Shown: positions 8,301 to 16,017 of the stretch, piece by piece
Position numbering within the stretch: the stretch's first letter is position 1
Layout: the number at the start of each line of letters is the position of its first letter
Source of the DNA: a virus
Strand: one strand, 5' to 3'
DNA: 32,372 nucleotides
Virus record (IMG/VR): IMGVR_UViG_3300034111_000436
Coordinates: 1 to 32,372 of that record
Notes under the pieces: model-generated
What the model saw: the letters and a program-made list of their open reading frames with translations, nothing else
What the model was told of the DNA's origin: nothing
The model's database searches: none
Position numbers and translations under genes: made by a program

Positions 8301-9164
8301 GCAAAGGCAGCGCAGGACGGTATCAATACGGTAAACGCTGCACTCGAACGTAGAAAAGAGATAGCCAAGCAAGAGATCGACCTTGAAAAACTAAAGGCAG
8401 CAGAGGTTAAAGCTCTGCAAGATCAGGGTATCAAAGACAAGGAAGTTTACGAGGCAGCACTCAAGGCGATAGAGGAAAAGTATACGCAGGATCGCGCTAA
8501 TCTTAAGAAGGAAGATGAGAAGCTAGCGCAGGAATCAGCAGAGGTACAGGACGCTGCACTTAACCAGATAGCCGTATCAGCGGGTGCTGCTTTTGCATCG
8601 CTTGTAGCGGGCGGTGAAAGCGCAGGCGAGGCACTCAAGAAAGTAGTCGGATCGACTGTTAGCGCATTGCTTGACTTGTATACGCCATCTATTGTGGCCT
8701 TGTTTAGCTCGGTTATCCCTCCGCCATTCGGACAAATCGCCGGGCTTGCAGCGGTGCAAGCGTTAAAGGCATTATTGCAGTCCGCGTTGTCTGGCTTTGA
8801 AGAAGGCGGTTACACGGGCAACGGCGGCACAAAGCAAGTAGCGGGCGTAGTCCACGGGCAAGAGTTCGTAATGACTGCCGATACAACACGCAAGAACAGG
8901 GCGCTGCTTGAGCACTTGCATAGCGGCAAATCGCTTGAGTCATTCCCTGCTTTGCAGAAGATGCTCGCGGACAATCAGATTAGCACGATACCAGTAACGG
9001 AGCTACAACTTATGCGCTCCGAGCTTTCGGCTATTCGGCAGCGTCTGGACTCAATGCCGAATGGTATACAGGGCAACATGGGAGTAGATGTGCAAGTAGG
9101 CATGGATACGTACCTTTACGAGCGTGACCGCTCACGAATGATAGCAAGAAAGTTGAGAGGATAA
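5376..9164 (+). CDS. Tape measure protein
   Basis: 1262 residues, the longest gene here. N-terminal helical repeats (1-80), a hydrophobic stretch (about 96-140), a tape-measure core (about 140-420), a second strongly hydrophobic region (about 455-540, YLGFLAKFVVDRVVLAFKVLL), long Glu/Lys/Ala/Gln-rich coiled coil (about 590-760 and 960-1070), and a typical C-terminus GFEEGGYTGNGG...VHGQEFVM (about 1140-1170). It fixes tail length and is ejected into the cell envelope. Using about 1.5 angstrom per residue, the tail would be near 190 nm; this is an estimate. The stretch 6720-7130 is richer in T, also at third positions, than its flanks. Confidence 0.92.
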   Translation: MAEKVTVKIDIDASELKKQLGTVLTEAKKLDNIDPTIKPKVDDSDIKAAKSELQDLGDKQTIKLDGSKAEGVIANIKKELSSAFEAAKGGDAGGAIEGLSNGLAAAFPLAGALSSGMEILSSTVGAVAGAFGEAFAAGAEFDKTLKQLSISTGLAGEDLGKLETAADNAFLKGVGESAAEAAKIVGSLRQTLGDAIPLDSLDEAAARSNQVAQALGTETPELVGKLSPLIKQYGLSFNDALNLVASGAQKGVTDIGGYLDAIQEFTPNLKEAGFSAEEFTGLLGKAGEVGLKDFAKVGDGIKELQNRIKSGDLLTQLQGIGGETSKQLENLARQAQKGTLSGKEVLTQSIAEIDKAFKDGKISQSLRGQLLTTFGGSIAEDIGSEAYSKIFSAPIDTAAVKKAAQEAGKVIDQTIPPPDFGRIFELAKKEVGQALNEVYQKVIAPVLTPLIDGFGKLKDVFVSAFSGLGPGVDILKLYGEYLGFLAKFVVDRVVLAFKVLLTVWRVLYAPVQILISAIVKLVKWFGDLTGATEFLSKAWNYLKSLGETVFTVITNLGDAIVGLVNAVSSFDLSNIENALSAFGTLTQAKKKDADATKEQAKAQEDVNKANNGGLTPEEAAKLAEEQAAAAEKKKEQEKAYAEALKAARAELKAITAEEQKRQQIRDAQSIEDENKRAIKIIEIERDFQKKILDEQLAAIKGKGKLETTQREILNIQLKKLEQESADAIAQIRAKQRADELAKAQEQAKKVEELNAKVADQLLARLQARFAGGDNSLAAAVLNAQRSAIERGLTATVDAIIASTPEYAAAIAKINKEIEQGLLNPADYAERTNKVRAEILARLQSLPSDTKDVYALQIRGAYQQSADEIAKGTADIVAQIRQQQVKQSGEIFADSLRGIGEALRSVDFATIYGEAADKAAALNEEQEKLIENLQDGTATYQDSVDQLANLQAQQEQTASATATAISQAFQAIADQQAKAAQDGINTVNAALERRKEIAKQEIDLEKLKAAEVKALQDQGIKDKEVYEAALKAIEEKYTQDRANLKKEDEKLAQESAEVQDAALNQIAVSAGAAFASLVAGGESAGEALKKVVGSTVSALLDLYTPSIVALFSSVIPPPFGQIAGLAAVQALKALLQSALSGFEEGGYTGNGGTKQVAGVVHGQEFVMTADTTRKNRALLEHLHSGKSLESFPALQKMLADNQISTIPVTELQLMRSELSAIRQRLDSMPNGIQGNMGVDVQVGMDTYLYERDRSRMIARKLRG

Positions 9165-9165
9165 C

Positions 9166-9654
9166 ATGCCAGCAAAGAGTAACTGGACAATGACGCTGTA
9201 CGGCAGCAATACAGATACAGCTACGACAACAAGCGACGCGACGTATGGCGGGGCAATGATGCTTATATCAGCGTTGACTACCGCGACAAACAAAAGCGTT
9301 TTCATCCTTGCGCCGCAATTCGATTATGTGTTCAATACAGGCACGCTAGAAGATGTGAGTGGAACGGTCATAGGATTCACGACGCGCCGTATACAGTTCC
9401 AAATTGAAACCTATCCGTTTAGTTACGATGCAACGTCGGTAACTTTAGAACAGGATATGGAGGACATGATCACGCTGCTAAACATCATCCGAGATTTTAA
9501 GTTCTTGTACCTTCGCGTGGATGGTGGATCGAGGGCTTATCCTGCGGCAACGTATGTATATCCTGTGACTTTGACGTCTAATAACACGGCAATCAATAAG
9601 CAATTCGGCAATCGTACTTTAACGCTCACGTTTGAGCATAGGAAGCGCAGCTAA
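9166..9654 (+). CDS. Distal tail protein candidate
   Basis: 162 residues, mostly beta strands (FTTRRIQFQIETYPFSYD, FLYLRVDG, VYPVTLTSN, FGNRTLTLTFEHRKRS). It follows the tape measure, the usual place of a distal tail (Dit-like) protein that joins tube to tip, but it is shorter than typical Dit proteins and no motif confirms it. ATG at 9166 has AGAGGATAAC upstream. The stop overlaps the next start (TAATG). Confidence 0.55.
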   Translation: MPAKSNWTMTLYGSNTDTATTTSDATYGGAMMLISALTTATNKSVFILAPQFDYVFNTGTLEDVSGTVIGFTTRRIQFQIETYPFSYDATSVTLEQDMEDMITLLNIIRDFKFLYLRVDGGSRAYPAATYVYPVTLTSNNTAINKQFGNRTLTLTFEHRKRS

Positions 9655-11450
9655 TGGCACACTACCGCATTGCTCGCACTATGCCGAACGGATGGCAAGT
9701 GCGGCTGGACATGATAAGCTACGACGGCGCATTTGGTGACACGATCGTACCGTTGCCAGAGGTGGTATTGCTTGAAATGGGCGCACTAACCGCAGAGTTT
9801 GATTCGCTGCCCTATGGCCTTATGAATCCTGCTACGTTCTCATTTCGTCTTGTGTGGGATCAGCTTCCCGATGCAATGAAGACGTACCTTGAAGATGCTT
9901 TTACGGAAGACCCGTTACTGCTTTCAGGGTACAAGCGCAATACGTGGTATCTCTACACAGATCGCGGCACAAGCGGTGCAACATGGTCGCTTGAGTTTGC
10001 AGGATGTGAAGACAACGTAGAAGCACTAGAATTGCAGCCGCTTGATAACGGCTTTTTCTCGTACAATGTAGAGCTGGTAGACATCGCGTATTACTGGCTC
10101 AAGACAATGAACGGCAAACAGTTCTTCAATGTGATAGGTTTGGGAATAGCCAAGATATTAAGTCAAGATATTGCAGCAGGGCCTAATGCTTGGCAGATAA
10201 GACTAAACCCAAGCAATCTAAATAACCGAGAGCAAGTACACGAGTTCTGGAGTGTTAACGCACAAGGAACATTTTTGTCCATCGGGAATTTAATGGACAC
10301 GTTCTACAATTCGTCAAGCTACTTTGCCGAATCCTTGACACACGCCGCAAGCGGTACGTTTGATAGCACCAATGCTTTGCGCAACCTCATGAATCACGCG
10401 GTAGACTGGTACGCTGCCGCTAGCGTTCAAAGCTTGCCGCGTAATGCGGACAGTACAGCGTTAACAAATGCACAGATGTACGCGCTTGTAGAGATCACGC
10501 CCGTAGGTGATGCAACGGCCATAGGCGGCGTAATGGTGCAACAAGACAAGTACGGCATTGCCAACGCTAATACTACGGCATACGATGTGCTGCGTACGCT
10601 ATGCGAGCAATCGGGCGTACGTGTTGGTTATCGCTTTACTACAAGCGGCAGCGGATCAGGCACTGCAATCAATGTAGTATTTGACGTTAAGATGGTAACG
10701 GAAGGCCGCGATCATCCGAGCAATGTAGATGCTACGCTATCTTTGTCTAGTGCGTTGACATACTCAAGCATTACAAAGCGCGGCGATAACATCTTAAAAG
10801 CAGAAGTACGTTACGAGACCGAATCAGATCGCGACGCTACGGATATTGTCAAGGTGCAGCGCGGGGCTAGGGCATCTCGAAGCATGAATATAGAGCCGCT
10901 TTTGCATAACATGCCGGTGCATATTCAGGACAACAACCCAGATGATAGGTGGCCCAAGTTCAAAGCCCCAATAAAGCAGACTAACCAGCTATACGTGCGT
11001 GGTAGTTATTACAGCGGTTCGCCAAATAACTTCACAAAGATTCATGAAAAAACGGCTATACGATATAGCACGACACAATCTGTCGTAGTAGACCCTGACG
11101 GATTAAAAAATCCAGTTCCTGCAACTGATTTCAAAACTAATTCCGAGACGCAGGCAACCTACTTCTTGCAGATCAATGACTGCCAAGTGAACGGATGTAT
11201 CACGGCTGCCCTGTGCAACCTACTTTTGACGGTATTTAGCAACGAAAACAACGCTATTGTAGAGGTAGAGTGGCCTTTGAGCATAAGCAATAAGGTAATG
11301 ACGGATTATATCGCAGGCAAATTTGAGCTAACCAACGAAGCGGCAGATAAATTCGATAACATCGCATGGGATAAGGCAATGCCAGTATCAATATCCGTTG
11401 ACTTGATAGGCGCAAAAGCTACGCACCGCTACTATATGGTGAGCGCATAA
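9654..11450 (+). CDS. Tail tip / hub protein
   Basis: 598 residues, soluble. The N-terminal ~100 residues are strand-rich (GWQVRLDMISYDG, SFRLVWDQLPDAM) as in baseplate hub proteins. The central part (about 130-320) contains an aromatic helix (VELVDIAYYWLKTMNG) and TAYDVLRTLCEQSGVRVGYRF, a layout common in tail hub domains. No peptidoglycan-degrading motif is seen. Identified by order (third gene after the tape measure) and size. It overlaps both neighbours by one base of stop-start, so translation is coupled. Confidence 0.55.
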   Translation: MAHYRIARTMPNGWQVRLDMISYDGAFGDTIVPLPEVVLLEMGALTAEFDSLPYGLMNPATFSFRLVWDQLPDAMKTYLEDAFTEDPLLLSGYKRNTWYLYTDRGTSGATWSLEFAGCEDNVEALELQPLDNGFFSYNVELVDIAYYWLKTMNGKQFFNVIGLGIAKILSQDIAAGPNAWQIRLNPSNLNNREQVHEFWSVNAQGTFLSIGNLMDTFYNSSSYFAESLTHAASGTFDSTNALRNLMNHAVDWYAAASVQSLPRNADSTALTNAQMYALVEITPVGDATAIGGVMVQQDKYGIANANTTAYDVLRTLCEQSGVRVGYRFTTSGSGSGTAINVVFDVKMVTEGRDHPSNVDATLSLSSALTYSSITKRGDNILKAEVRYETESDRDATDIVKVQRGARASRSMNIEPLLHNMPVHIQDNNPDDRWPKFKAPIKQTNQLYVRGSYYSGSPNNFTKIHEKTAIRYSTTQSVVVDPDGLKNPVPATDFKTNSETQATYFLQINDCQVNGCITAALCNLLLTVFSNENNAIVEVEWPLSISNKVMTDYIAGKFELTNEAADKFDNIAWDKAMPVSISVDLIGAKATHRYYMVSA

Positions 11451-12247
11451 TGCCAATAAATGATCCAATCAAGAACCGCAAGGTAGCTCCAGCATCGCTA
11501 GCGTTTGAGCGTGACCAAATGCGTAACGGTGCGATCTTCCAAGTAGGTACAACACCAACATCAGTGACGTACCAAGAGATCGTAAACATCCGCTACGGCG
11601 ATATTACGCAGCTCTATATCACTAACCAGTATATCCAGACCGACAACGATCGCATAATGAAGGCAATGCACGAATCAGAGCATAGATCAAAGCATTGGGT
11701 TTCGGATTACAAGCGTTCTTTCCAATGGGATATAAAGCAGAATCAAGCATACCGAGTAAATGACTGGCAGATACTAGCATTTAACAACGAAGTGCTGCGG
11801 GCTATGGGCTGTTCCAATGGCGGCGTAGTGGCGGATGGTACGGCGTACTGGCAGTACCGCTGCCCAGAAGATGCGGCAGGTATATACTGGATATATGCTT
11901 ACCTCAATTTTCAGTTTGCCAACAATGCCAACGTCTCAAGCTCAAAGCTCGGTCTATTCCTAAACGGTTCGCTTTACCGTTTGATTGATAACGTTGACAA
12001 TAGCATGATGGGCGCAAACAAGATCATTGATACGCGCATGGGCGGCGGTGCTCACATACCTATGCGGACGGGCGACGTACTAACTATACGTATTTACGCC
12101 AAAGATAGCTTGGCTGGTTTGGACGTAGCTTTGTATCCTACATCTGTTTACGGCTATGTAACGGGGCATCGTGAGAACTGCGACAACATCGAGATATACA
12201 ACAACCCAGTAACAGGATTTCTTTACCAATTCGACCACAACCAATGA
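11450..12247 (+). CDS. Tail tip protein with C1q-like jelly-roll domain, receptor-binding candidate
   Basis: 265 residues. From about residue 125 to the end the pattern is that of a C1q/TNF-like jelly roll: YRCPEDAAGIYWIYAYLNFQF (start of the sandwich, G-x-Y), LGLFLNGSLYRLID (the l.Ng strand), then GGAHIPMRTGDVLTIRIYA (the l..GD.v.i strand) and SVYGYVTG at the end. Such domains are often trimeric and bind cell-surface ligands. The N-terminal ~110 residues probably attach it to the tail. The fold call is from pattern only. It overlaps both neighbours by stop-start. Confidence 0.6.
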   Translation: MPINDPIKNRKVAPASLAFERDQMRNGAIFQVGTTPTSVTYQEIVNIRYGDITQLYITNQYIQTDNDRIMKAMHESEHRSKHWVSDYKRSFQWDIKQNQAYRVNDWQILAFNNEVLRAMGCSNGGVVADGTAYWQYRCPEDAAGIYWIYAYLNFQFANNANVSSSKLGLFLNGSLYRLIDNVDNSMMGANKIIDTRMGGGAHIPMRTGDVLTIRIYAKDSLAGLDVALYPTSVYGYVTGHRENCDNIEIYNNPVTGFLYQFDHNQ

Positions 12248-12783
12248 GCTGCTTACCAAATACACCTGTCGCGCCTAATCTTTTAAGCGCAACCAACTCT
12301 AGTGATCTCGGATGGATCGACCTAACCAGCGTATCTACAAGCTCGCTGTCGCAATACTATCCCGTATCGAATACGGTGATAACGTTTGAAGGTACGGCGA
12401 ACACGACAAACCAGCACATGATCTTGCGGCAGCTTGAGATAGAAGAGACTGCAAGCAGTAGCGCCAATATCAAGAAAGCTCCGCTGCATGTTTACCTCTA
12501 TACAAACAGTTCGCCGGGCACGCCAACGCTCGGAGCGGTTTTTAATGGCAGCGTAACTGATCTTGTGGCGGTCGTACCAGTAGCGCAGGCGGACTATGTG
12601 CGCGTAAGCGATACCGTATGGGTAGCTCGCGTAAATCCTGCTCGTTACTATCGTACGGGCGTTGGCTCTACTGCTGGGTTTTTGTATGGCGTTGTAATAT
12701 CTAATAACGGTTCAAGTCTAACGTATGCTGCATCGGCTGCTATGCGCTTAAAAGTAATTACAGAAGCGGGTACAGCACTATGA
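12244..12783 (+). CDS. Tail-associated protein, beta-rich, unknown
   Basis: 179 residues, rich in Ser, Thr, Ala and Val, with alternating strands (HMILRQLEIEETASSS, APLHVYLYTNSS, GFLYGVVISNNGSS, AAMRLKVITEAGTAL). The layout suggests a small beta-sandwich, as in accessory tail-tip or receptor-binding proteins. No recognised family. It overlaps the putative receptor-binding gene by 4 nt and the next 46-aa gene by ATGA, closing the tail module. Confidence 0.6.
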   Translation: MSCLPNTPVAPNLLSATNSSDLGWIDLTSVSTSSLSQYYPVSNTVITFEGTANTTNQHMILRQLEIEETASSSANIKKAPLHVYLYTNSSPGTPTLGAVFNGSVTDLVAVVPVAQADYVRVSDTVWVARVNPARYYRTGVGSTAGFLYGVVISNNGSSLTYAASAAMRLKVITEAGTAL

Positions 12784-12920
12784 TAGACGTTGAAGAACTG
12801 ATTGAACAGCTCAAAGTAATTGCATACGATGACATCCCACCGGTACGCCGGGCGCAGCTATTGCACGTTATCGTCTATCTGGAGCAATGGGCGAAAGATC
12901 ACAATGTAAGGGCTAACTGA
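12780..12920 (+). CDS. 46-aa hypothetical protein
   Basis: ATG 12780 to TGA 12918-12920 gives 46 residues (starts MIDVEELIEQLKVIAYDD, ends KDHNVRAN). It overlaps the previous stop (ATGA) and its own stop overlaps the next ATG (TGATG), and it fills the only gap between two genes exactly, which supports translation. It looks like two or three helices (VEELIEQLKVI, RRAQLLHVIVYLEQWAKD). Function unknown. Confidence 0.65.
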   Translation: MIDVEELIEQLKVIAYDDIPPVRRAQLLHVIVYLEQWAKDHNVRAN

Positions 12921-13891
12921 TGGGTAATAAAGCAGTCCGGCTAACTGACGAAGAATACGAAGCGGTCGCAGCTATGCGAGCCGAGCGGCTCAAAAAGATG
13001 AAAACCAACAACACCAACATCCAGCTTGGTATTGCTAGGGCAGAATCTAGCTATGCCGAGCAGGCCGTAACCGGTGCTGTATTCGGTCAAGAACCGGAGC
13101 CAGTTGCTCCGCTTGCAGGAGAGCTGCGCGAAGATGAGATAACGGACTTGTCTACGTGCAACAAGATTGGCGTAATCTCGGATGCTCATTGGCCCTTTCA
13201 CGATCTGCGCAGGGAAGCAGACGGAACGTATAGCGGCGCATATTTAACCGCTATCGAATGGCTGCGCAACTGTGGAGTAGATACGCTGCTTTTAAATGGC
13301 GATATGATGGACTGCTATAACCTTTCTTCGCATGAAAAGGTAGAAAATAACAGGTCATGGAAGTGGGAATTGGACGCCGCGCGTACTATGGTTAAGCATC
13401 TGCGGCAATTTTTTGGCGATAAGGTGCGGATCGTCTACCGGGAGGGCAATCACGAGGAACGGCTCAAGCGTTACCTAGCACAGAAGGCAAAAGAGTTAGA
13501 AGGCACGATCATTCTAGAAGAGATGCTCGGATTGCACGAGCAGGGGATAGAGTGGGTAGACGAGCGGGCAAAGGTTAAAGCGGGCAAGCTATGGATAGAT
13601 CACGGTCACGAATGGTTTGGAGGTGGTGGTGTTAATCCAGCGCGCAACTACCGCATGAAAGCCGTAGATAATGTGATGGTAGGGCACGTACATAAGACTT
13701 CCACAGACCTATTTAGAAGGCCGCTGGACGGTACTTTCATAGCGGGGTGGTCTGTTGGGTGCTTATGCGATCTAAACCCACGCTACGCGCCTCGCAACAA
13801 CTGGAATCACGGCGTAGCTTTGGTGGAGTTAGAAGCGCAGGGTAATTTCACCGTTCACAACAAAGTAATCCTGCAAGGGGTGGTGCGATGA
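12920..13891 (+). CDS. Calcineurin-like metallophosphoesterase
   Basis: 323 residues. All five metal-site motifs of the calcineurin-like superfamily are present in order: SDAH (87-90), GDMMD (127-131), GNHEE (176-180), DHGH (227-230) and GHVH (255-258). The enzyme should hydrolyse phosphomono- or diesters with two metal ions; substrate unknown. The first ~75 residues are a charged extension (MRAERLKKMKTNNTN) not needed for the fold. It lies between tail and lysis genes. It might act on nucleic acid, on cyclic nucleotides or on envelope phosphates, and nothing here decides between these. Confidence 0.88.
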   Translation: MGNKAVRLTDEEYEAVAAMRAERLKKMKTNNTNIQLGIARAESSYAEQAVTGAVFGQEPEPVAPLAGELREDEITDLSTCNKIGVISDAHWPFHDLRREADGTYSGAYLTAIEWLRNCGVDTLLLNGDMMDCYNLSSHEKVENNRSWKWELDAARTMVKHLRQFFGDKVRIVYREGNHEERLKRYLAQKAKELEGTIILEEMLGLHEQGIEWVDERAKVKAGKLWIDHGHEWFGGGGVNPARNYRMKAVDNVMVGHVHKTSTDLFRRPLDGTFIAGWSVGCLCDLNPRYAPRNNWNHGVALVELEAQGNFTVHNKVILQGVVR

Positions 13892-14223
13892 CACCAACAT
13901 CATTCAAGCTCGGCGGCAATACGTGGCGTGTCAAGCTGCAAAAGTCAATCGTTGTAGTGACACCTGCGGGCGAAGTACAGCACTTGTACGGCGAATGCAA
14001 CATAGACACCTACACGATCAGGATTGCTCGCACAGTCGAAGGCAAGCCCTGTACAGCGGACACGATGACGCAGACGTTTATCCATGAATTCATACATGCG
14101 GCACTTTACACGATAGGAAGGCGATTTGATGATGAGGAACTTGTTGTTGGGCTTGAAAACATGGTATGGCAATACTTTAAAACAGCTAAACACTCCAAAG
14201 GCAGAGCAGCCGACCGAATATAG
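13888..14223 (+). CDS. HExxH zinc metalloprotein, SprT/ImmA-like
   Basis: 111 residues. The zincin motif HEFIH is at 66-70 in a helix (DTMTQTFIHEFIHAALYTIG) after beta strands, and a second helix with acidic residues (DDEELVVGLENMVWQ, E84 or E90) could supply the third zinc ligand. Small phage proteins with this layout are usually grouped as SprT-like or ImmA-like peptidases. Its 3' end overlaps the endolysin gene by 95 nt in another frame, unusually long for this genome. Role unknown: a protease in lysis or in host takeover are both possible. Confidence 0.7.
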   Translation: MTPTSFKLGGNTWRVKLQKSIVVVTPAGEVQHLYGECNIDTYTIRIARTVEGKPCTADTMTQTFIHEFIHAALYTIGRRFDDEELVVGLENMVWQYFKTAKHSKGRAADRI

Positions 14224-14659
14224 CTGGATGCAGATTGCGCAGAAGGAAAAAGGGCAGGCCGAAATAGCAGGGCCAAAGCATAACAAGCGCATCGTTGAGT
14301 ATCATCAGCGCACGACGTTGAAGGCGAAGGATGACGAAACGCCGTGGTGTTCTTCTTTTGTCAACTGGTGCGTAGGCAATGCCGGGTATAGCGTCACAGG
14401 ATCAGCGGCAGCGCGGTCATGGGCTAAATATGGGCAGTCATGCAAGCCTCATTCGGGGTGCATTGTAGTAATGACACGTACCGGAGGCGGTCACGTTGGC
14501 TTTTATGTACGCGAGACGGCTAAATACGTCTATGTGCTAGGCGGTAATCAGTCAAACAAGGTAAGCATAGCAGGATATGACAAGGGGCGCATTATTGCGT
14601 ACCGTCTGCCTAGCGAGCTGAACGTGCCTGATGCGATGGTATACGACACCAAAGCGTAA
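14129..14659 (+). CDS. Endolysin, TIGR02594 / NlpC-P60-like peptidase
   Basis: 176 residues from ATG 14129, chosen because AGGAAGG lies 7 nt upstream (14115-14121), inside the preceding gene. The core matches the TIGR02594 group: SWMQIAQKEKGQAE (about 32-45), DETPWCSSFVNWC with catalytic Cys74, TGSAAARSW, then GGHVGFYV with His122, and VLGGNQSN with Asn140, completing a Cys-His-Asn type site. These enzymes cut peptide bonds in peptidoglycan. No signal peptide or cell-wall binding domain, so it needs a holin, and the candidates are the two genes at 162-789. It is the last gene before the terminator-promoter region. Confidence 0.85.
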   Translation: MMRNLLLGLKTWYGNTLKQLNTPKAEQPTEYSWMQIAQKEKGQAEIAGPKHNKRIVEYHQRTTLKAKDDETPWCSSFVNWCVGNAGYSVTGSAAARSWAKYGQSCKPHSGCIVVMTRTGGGHVGFYVRETAKYVYVLGGNQSNKVSIAGYDKGRIIAYRLPSELNVPDAMVYDTKA

Positions 14660-14688
14660 AGAAAAGCCCGATATTTTTACCTATCCGA

Positions 14689-14729
14689 GAAAAAGTTAAA
14701 TTTTTTTTGACTTTTTTTCTTTTTTCTAT
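14689..14729 (+). terminator. Weak AT-rich terminator after the endolysin
   Basis: GAAAAAGT (14689-14696) can pair with ACTTTTTT (14710-14717), followed by TCTTTTTTC. The stem is almost all A-T (one G-C, one G-T), so it is weak, but it lies exactly between the last late gene and the promoter of the early genes. The long T tracts around it (14701-14729) may also serve as an A/T-rich upstream element of that promoter. Confidence 0.45.
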
Positions 14730-14758
14730 TGTGTAGACAAAATGTTTACGTATATTTG
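14729..14758 (+). promoter_or_regulatory. Bacteroidota-type primary promoter for the early genes
   Basis: TTG at 14729-14731, 19 nt, then TATATTTG at 14751-14758, which fits the Bacteroidota consensus TTTG-N19-TAnnTTTG. Transcription should start at about 14763-14766. It is preceded by T-rich DNA. It is the only good match I found in the window. It implies that the first gene uses ATG 14796 and not an upstream start, and it points to the host group. Confidence 0.75.
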
Positions 14759-14795
14759 TGACGTAATCAAGTTCACACTTAACAAGGGCACGGCA

Positions 14796-14996
14796 ATGAA
14801 AAAGTACAATCAACAAAAAGTAGCTGCAATCATTGAGCAACTGCAAGAGCAATTGGACGCAGCGGCTCAAGATGAGAATTGGGACGCTTGGGACAGGATA
14901 AAAGATGCTATTTACAACTTGCAATGCTACAAAACAACAGACGCGCAAAAGTTTGAAGCAGCTTCACACGACGATTATCTACAAAGTCAATACTAA
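14796..14996 (+). CDS. Hypothetical early protein
   Basis: 66 residues, first gene after the promoter. ATG 14796 is chosen because the predicted transcript begins near 14764, so the ATG at 14742 lies upstream of the mRNA; AAGGG lies about 8 nt before 14796. The product is a helical acidic protein (VAAIIEQLQEQLDAAAQDENWDAWDRIKDAIYNL). First early genes of phages often encode host takeover factors, but there is no motif here and no function is claimed. Confidence 0.65.
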   Translation: MKKYNQQKVAAIIEQLQEQLDAAAQDENWDAWDRIKDAIYNLQCYKTTDAQKFEAASHDDYLQSQY

Positions 14997-15053
14997 AACC
15001 ACGGGGCGCAGCATCCTACACTGCAATCATTCACTTTTTACAAGGGTAATATC

Positions 15054-15275
15054 ATGAACATCGGCATTGAATTCACGACAACACGCAGCGCAGACGGCAA
15101 GACGTACTGGCGCGTGGCTCCTTACTTGAGCGCGTCGTATCGGCAGAAGCTGTATATCGTTGGCGTTGGGCTTATCGCTCTGCTTGCTATCACGCTGTCA
15201 GCATTGGCAGTAGCTGCAACACCTGATCCGATTATCAAGCCAGAACAGACCGTTACGTTGTGGGGGTCGAGATGA
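15054..15275 (+). CDS. Small single-pass membrane protein
   Basis: 73 residues: a soluble polar start (IEFTTTRSADGKTYWRVAPYL), one TM helix at about 33-54 (YIVGVGLIALLAITLSALAV) and a short polar tail. AAGGG lies about 8 nt before the ATG. The 57 nt between the previous stop and this start hold no other gene. The stop overlaps the next ATG (ATGA). Unknown function; early membrane proteins may act on the host envelope. Confidence 0.6.
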   Translation: MNIGIEFTTTRSADGKTYWRVAPYLSASYRQKLYIVGVGLIALLAITLSALAVAATPDPIIKPEQTVTLWGSR

Positions 15276-15496
15276 GCATGACAAAGCGATATTTGCACCT
15301 AGTAGAAATGGACACAAATAAAGTTACACGAACTTACACATGGGAGGAATATGACGAAATTGCAAGCGCACAAGATGATCCGTTTGCCGGCGAATATCCA
15401 TCGTCTCTTATTACAGGACGCCAAAGCAAACAACAGGAGCGCACAGAAGCAACTCACGCATCTACTAACACAGCATTACAAGGGGGCACGCAATGA
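15272..15496 (+). CDS. Hypothetical protein
   Basis: 74 residues from ATG 15272, which overlaps the previous TGA and has GGGGG a few bases upstream; ATG 15278 is a close alternative, and GTG 15260 is possible but less well placed. The first half is acidic and aromatic (YTWEEYDEIASAQDDPFAGEYP); the second half is polar, rich in Gln, Thr and Ser, and probably disordered. No family recognised. Overlaps the Gp157-like gene by 4 nt. Confidence 0.55.
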   Translation: MSMTKRYLHLVEMDTNKVTRTYTWEEYDEIASAQDDPFAGEYPSSLITGRQSKQQERTEATHASTNTALQGGTQ

Positions 15497-16017
15497 TTTT
15501 CCGAGAGACCAAGCAGACATTCACGAGTAGCAGCGGAGCGGCGTACAAGCTAGCTGATCTAATGAATCAAATGATGCACACGGACGACCCCGAAATTGTG
15601 GCAATGTTTGAAGATGCAATCGAAGAAGCGGGCGAAAACTTCCGTGAGTATATTGTGCAGGCAATGGACATCGCGGCTAATCTCAAGATGTCAGCGGAAG
15701 CAATCAAGCTGGAGATACAACGCTTGCAATCATTGCTAACTGAACGTAATACAAGGGCAGAGCGGCTTGAGAACGCAGTAAAGCGTCACATGGAGATGGT
15801 AGAGTTAAAGGAGATTGTGACCGATCTATACACGCTAAAGCTACGCAAGAACCCACCAAAGGTAGAGATATTGGAAGAAGTGGTAGTGCCTAGCGAGTAC
15901 AAGGCAGAAAAGGTATCATTTACGATAGACAAGAAAGCAATTGCCGATGCGCTTAAAAACGGCGTGCCGGTAGATGGGGCAAGGTTAATCAACACTACAA
16001 GGTTGGAGGTAAAATGA
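15493..16017 (+). CDS. Siphovirus Gp157-like protein
   Basis: 174 residues. The middle is a long coiled coil (about 60-105, AEAIKLEIQRLQSLLTERN followed by RAERLENAVKRHM), followed by TLKLRKNPPKVEILEE and VPSEYKAEKVSFTIDKKAIADALKNG...GARL, the hallmark layout of the Gp157 family (PF05565). Such genes typically precede a single-strand annealing protein, as here. The molecular function is not settled; a link to phage recombination or resistance has been proposed for the family. Confidence 0.82.
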   Translation: MIFRETKQTFTSSSGAAYKLADLMNQMMHTDDPEIVAMFEDAIEEAGENFREYIVQAMDIAANLKMSAEAIKLEIQRLQSLLTERNTRAERLENAVKRHMEMVELKEIVTDLYTLKLRKNPPKVEILEEVVVPSEYKAEKVSFTIDKKAIADALKNGVPVDGARLINTTRLEVK

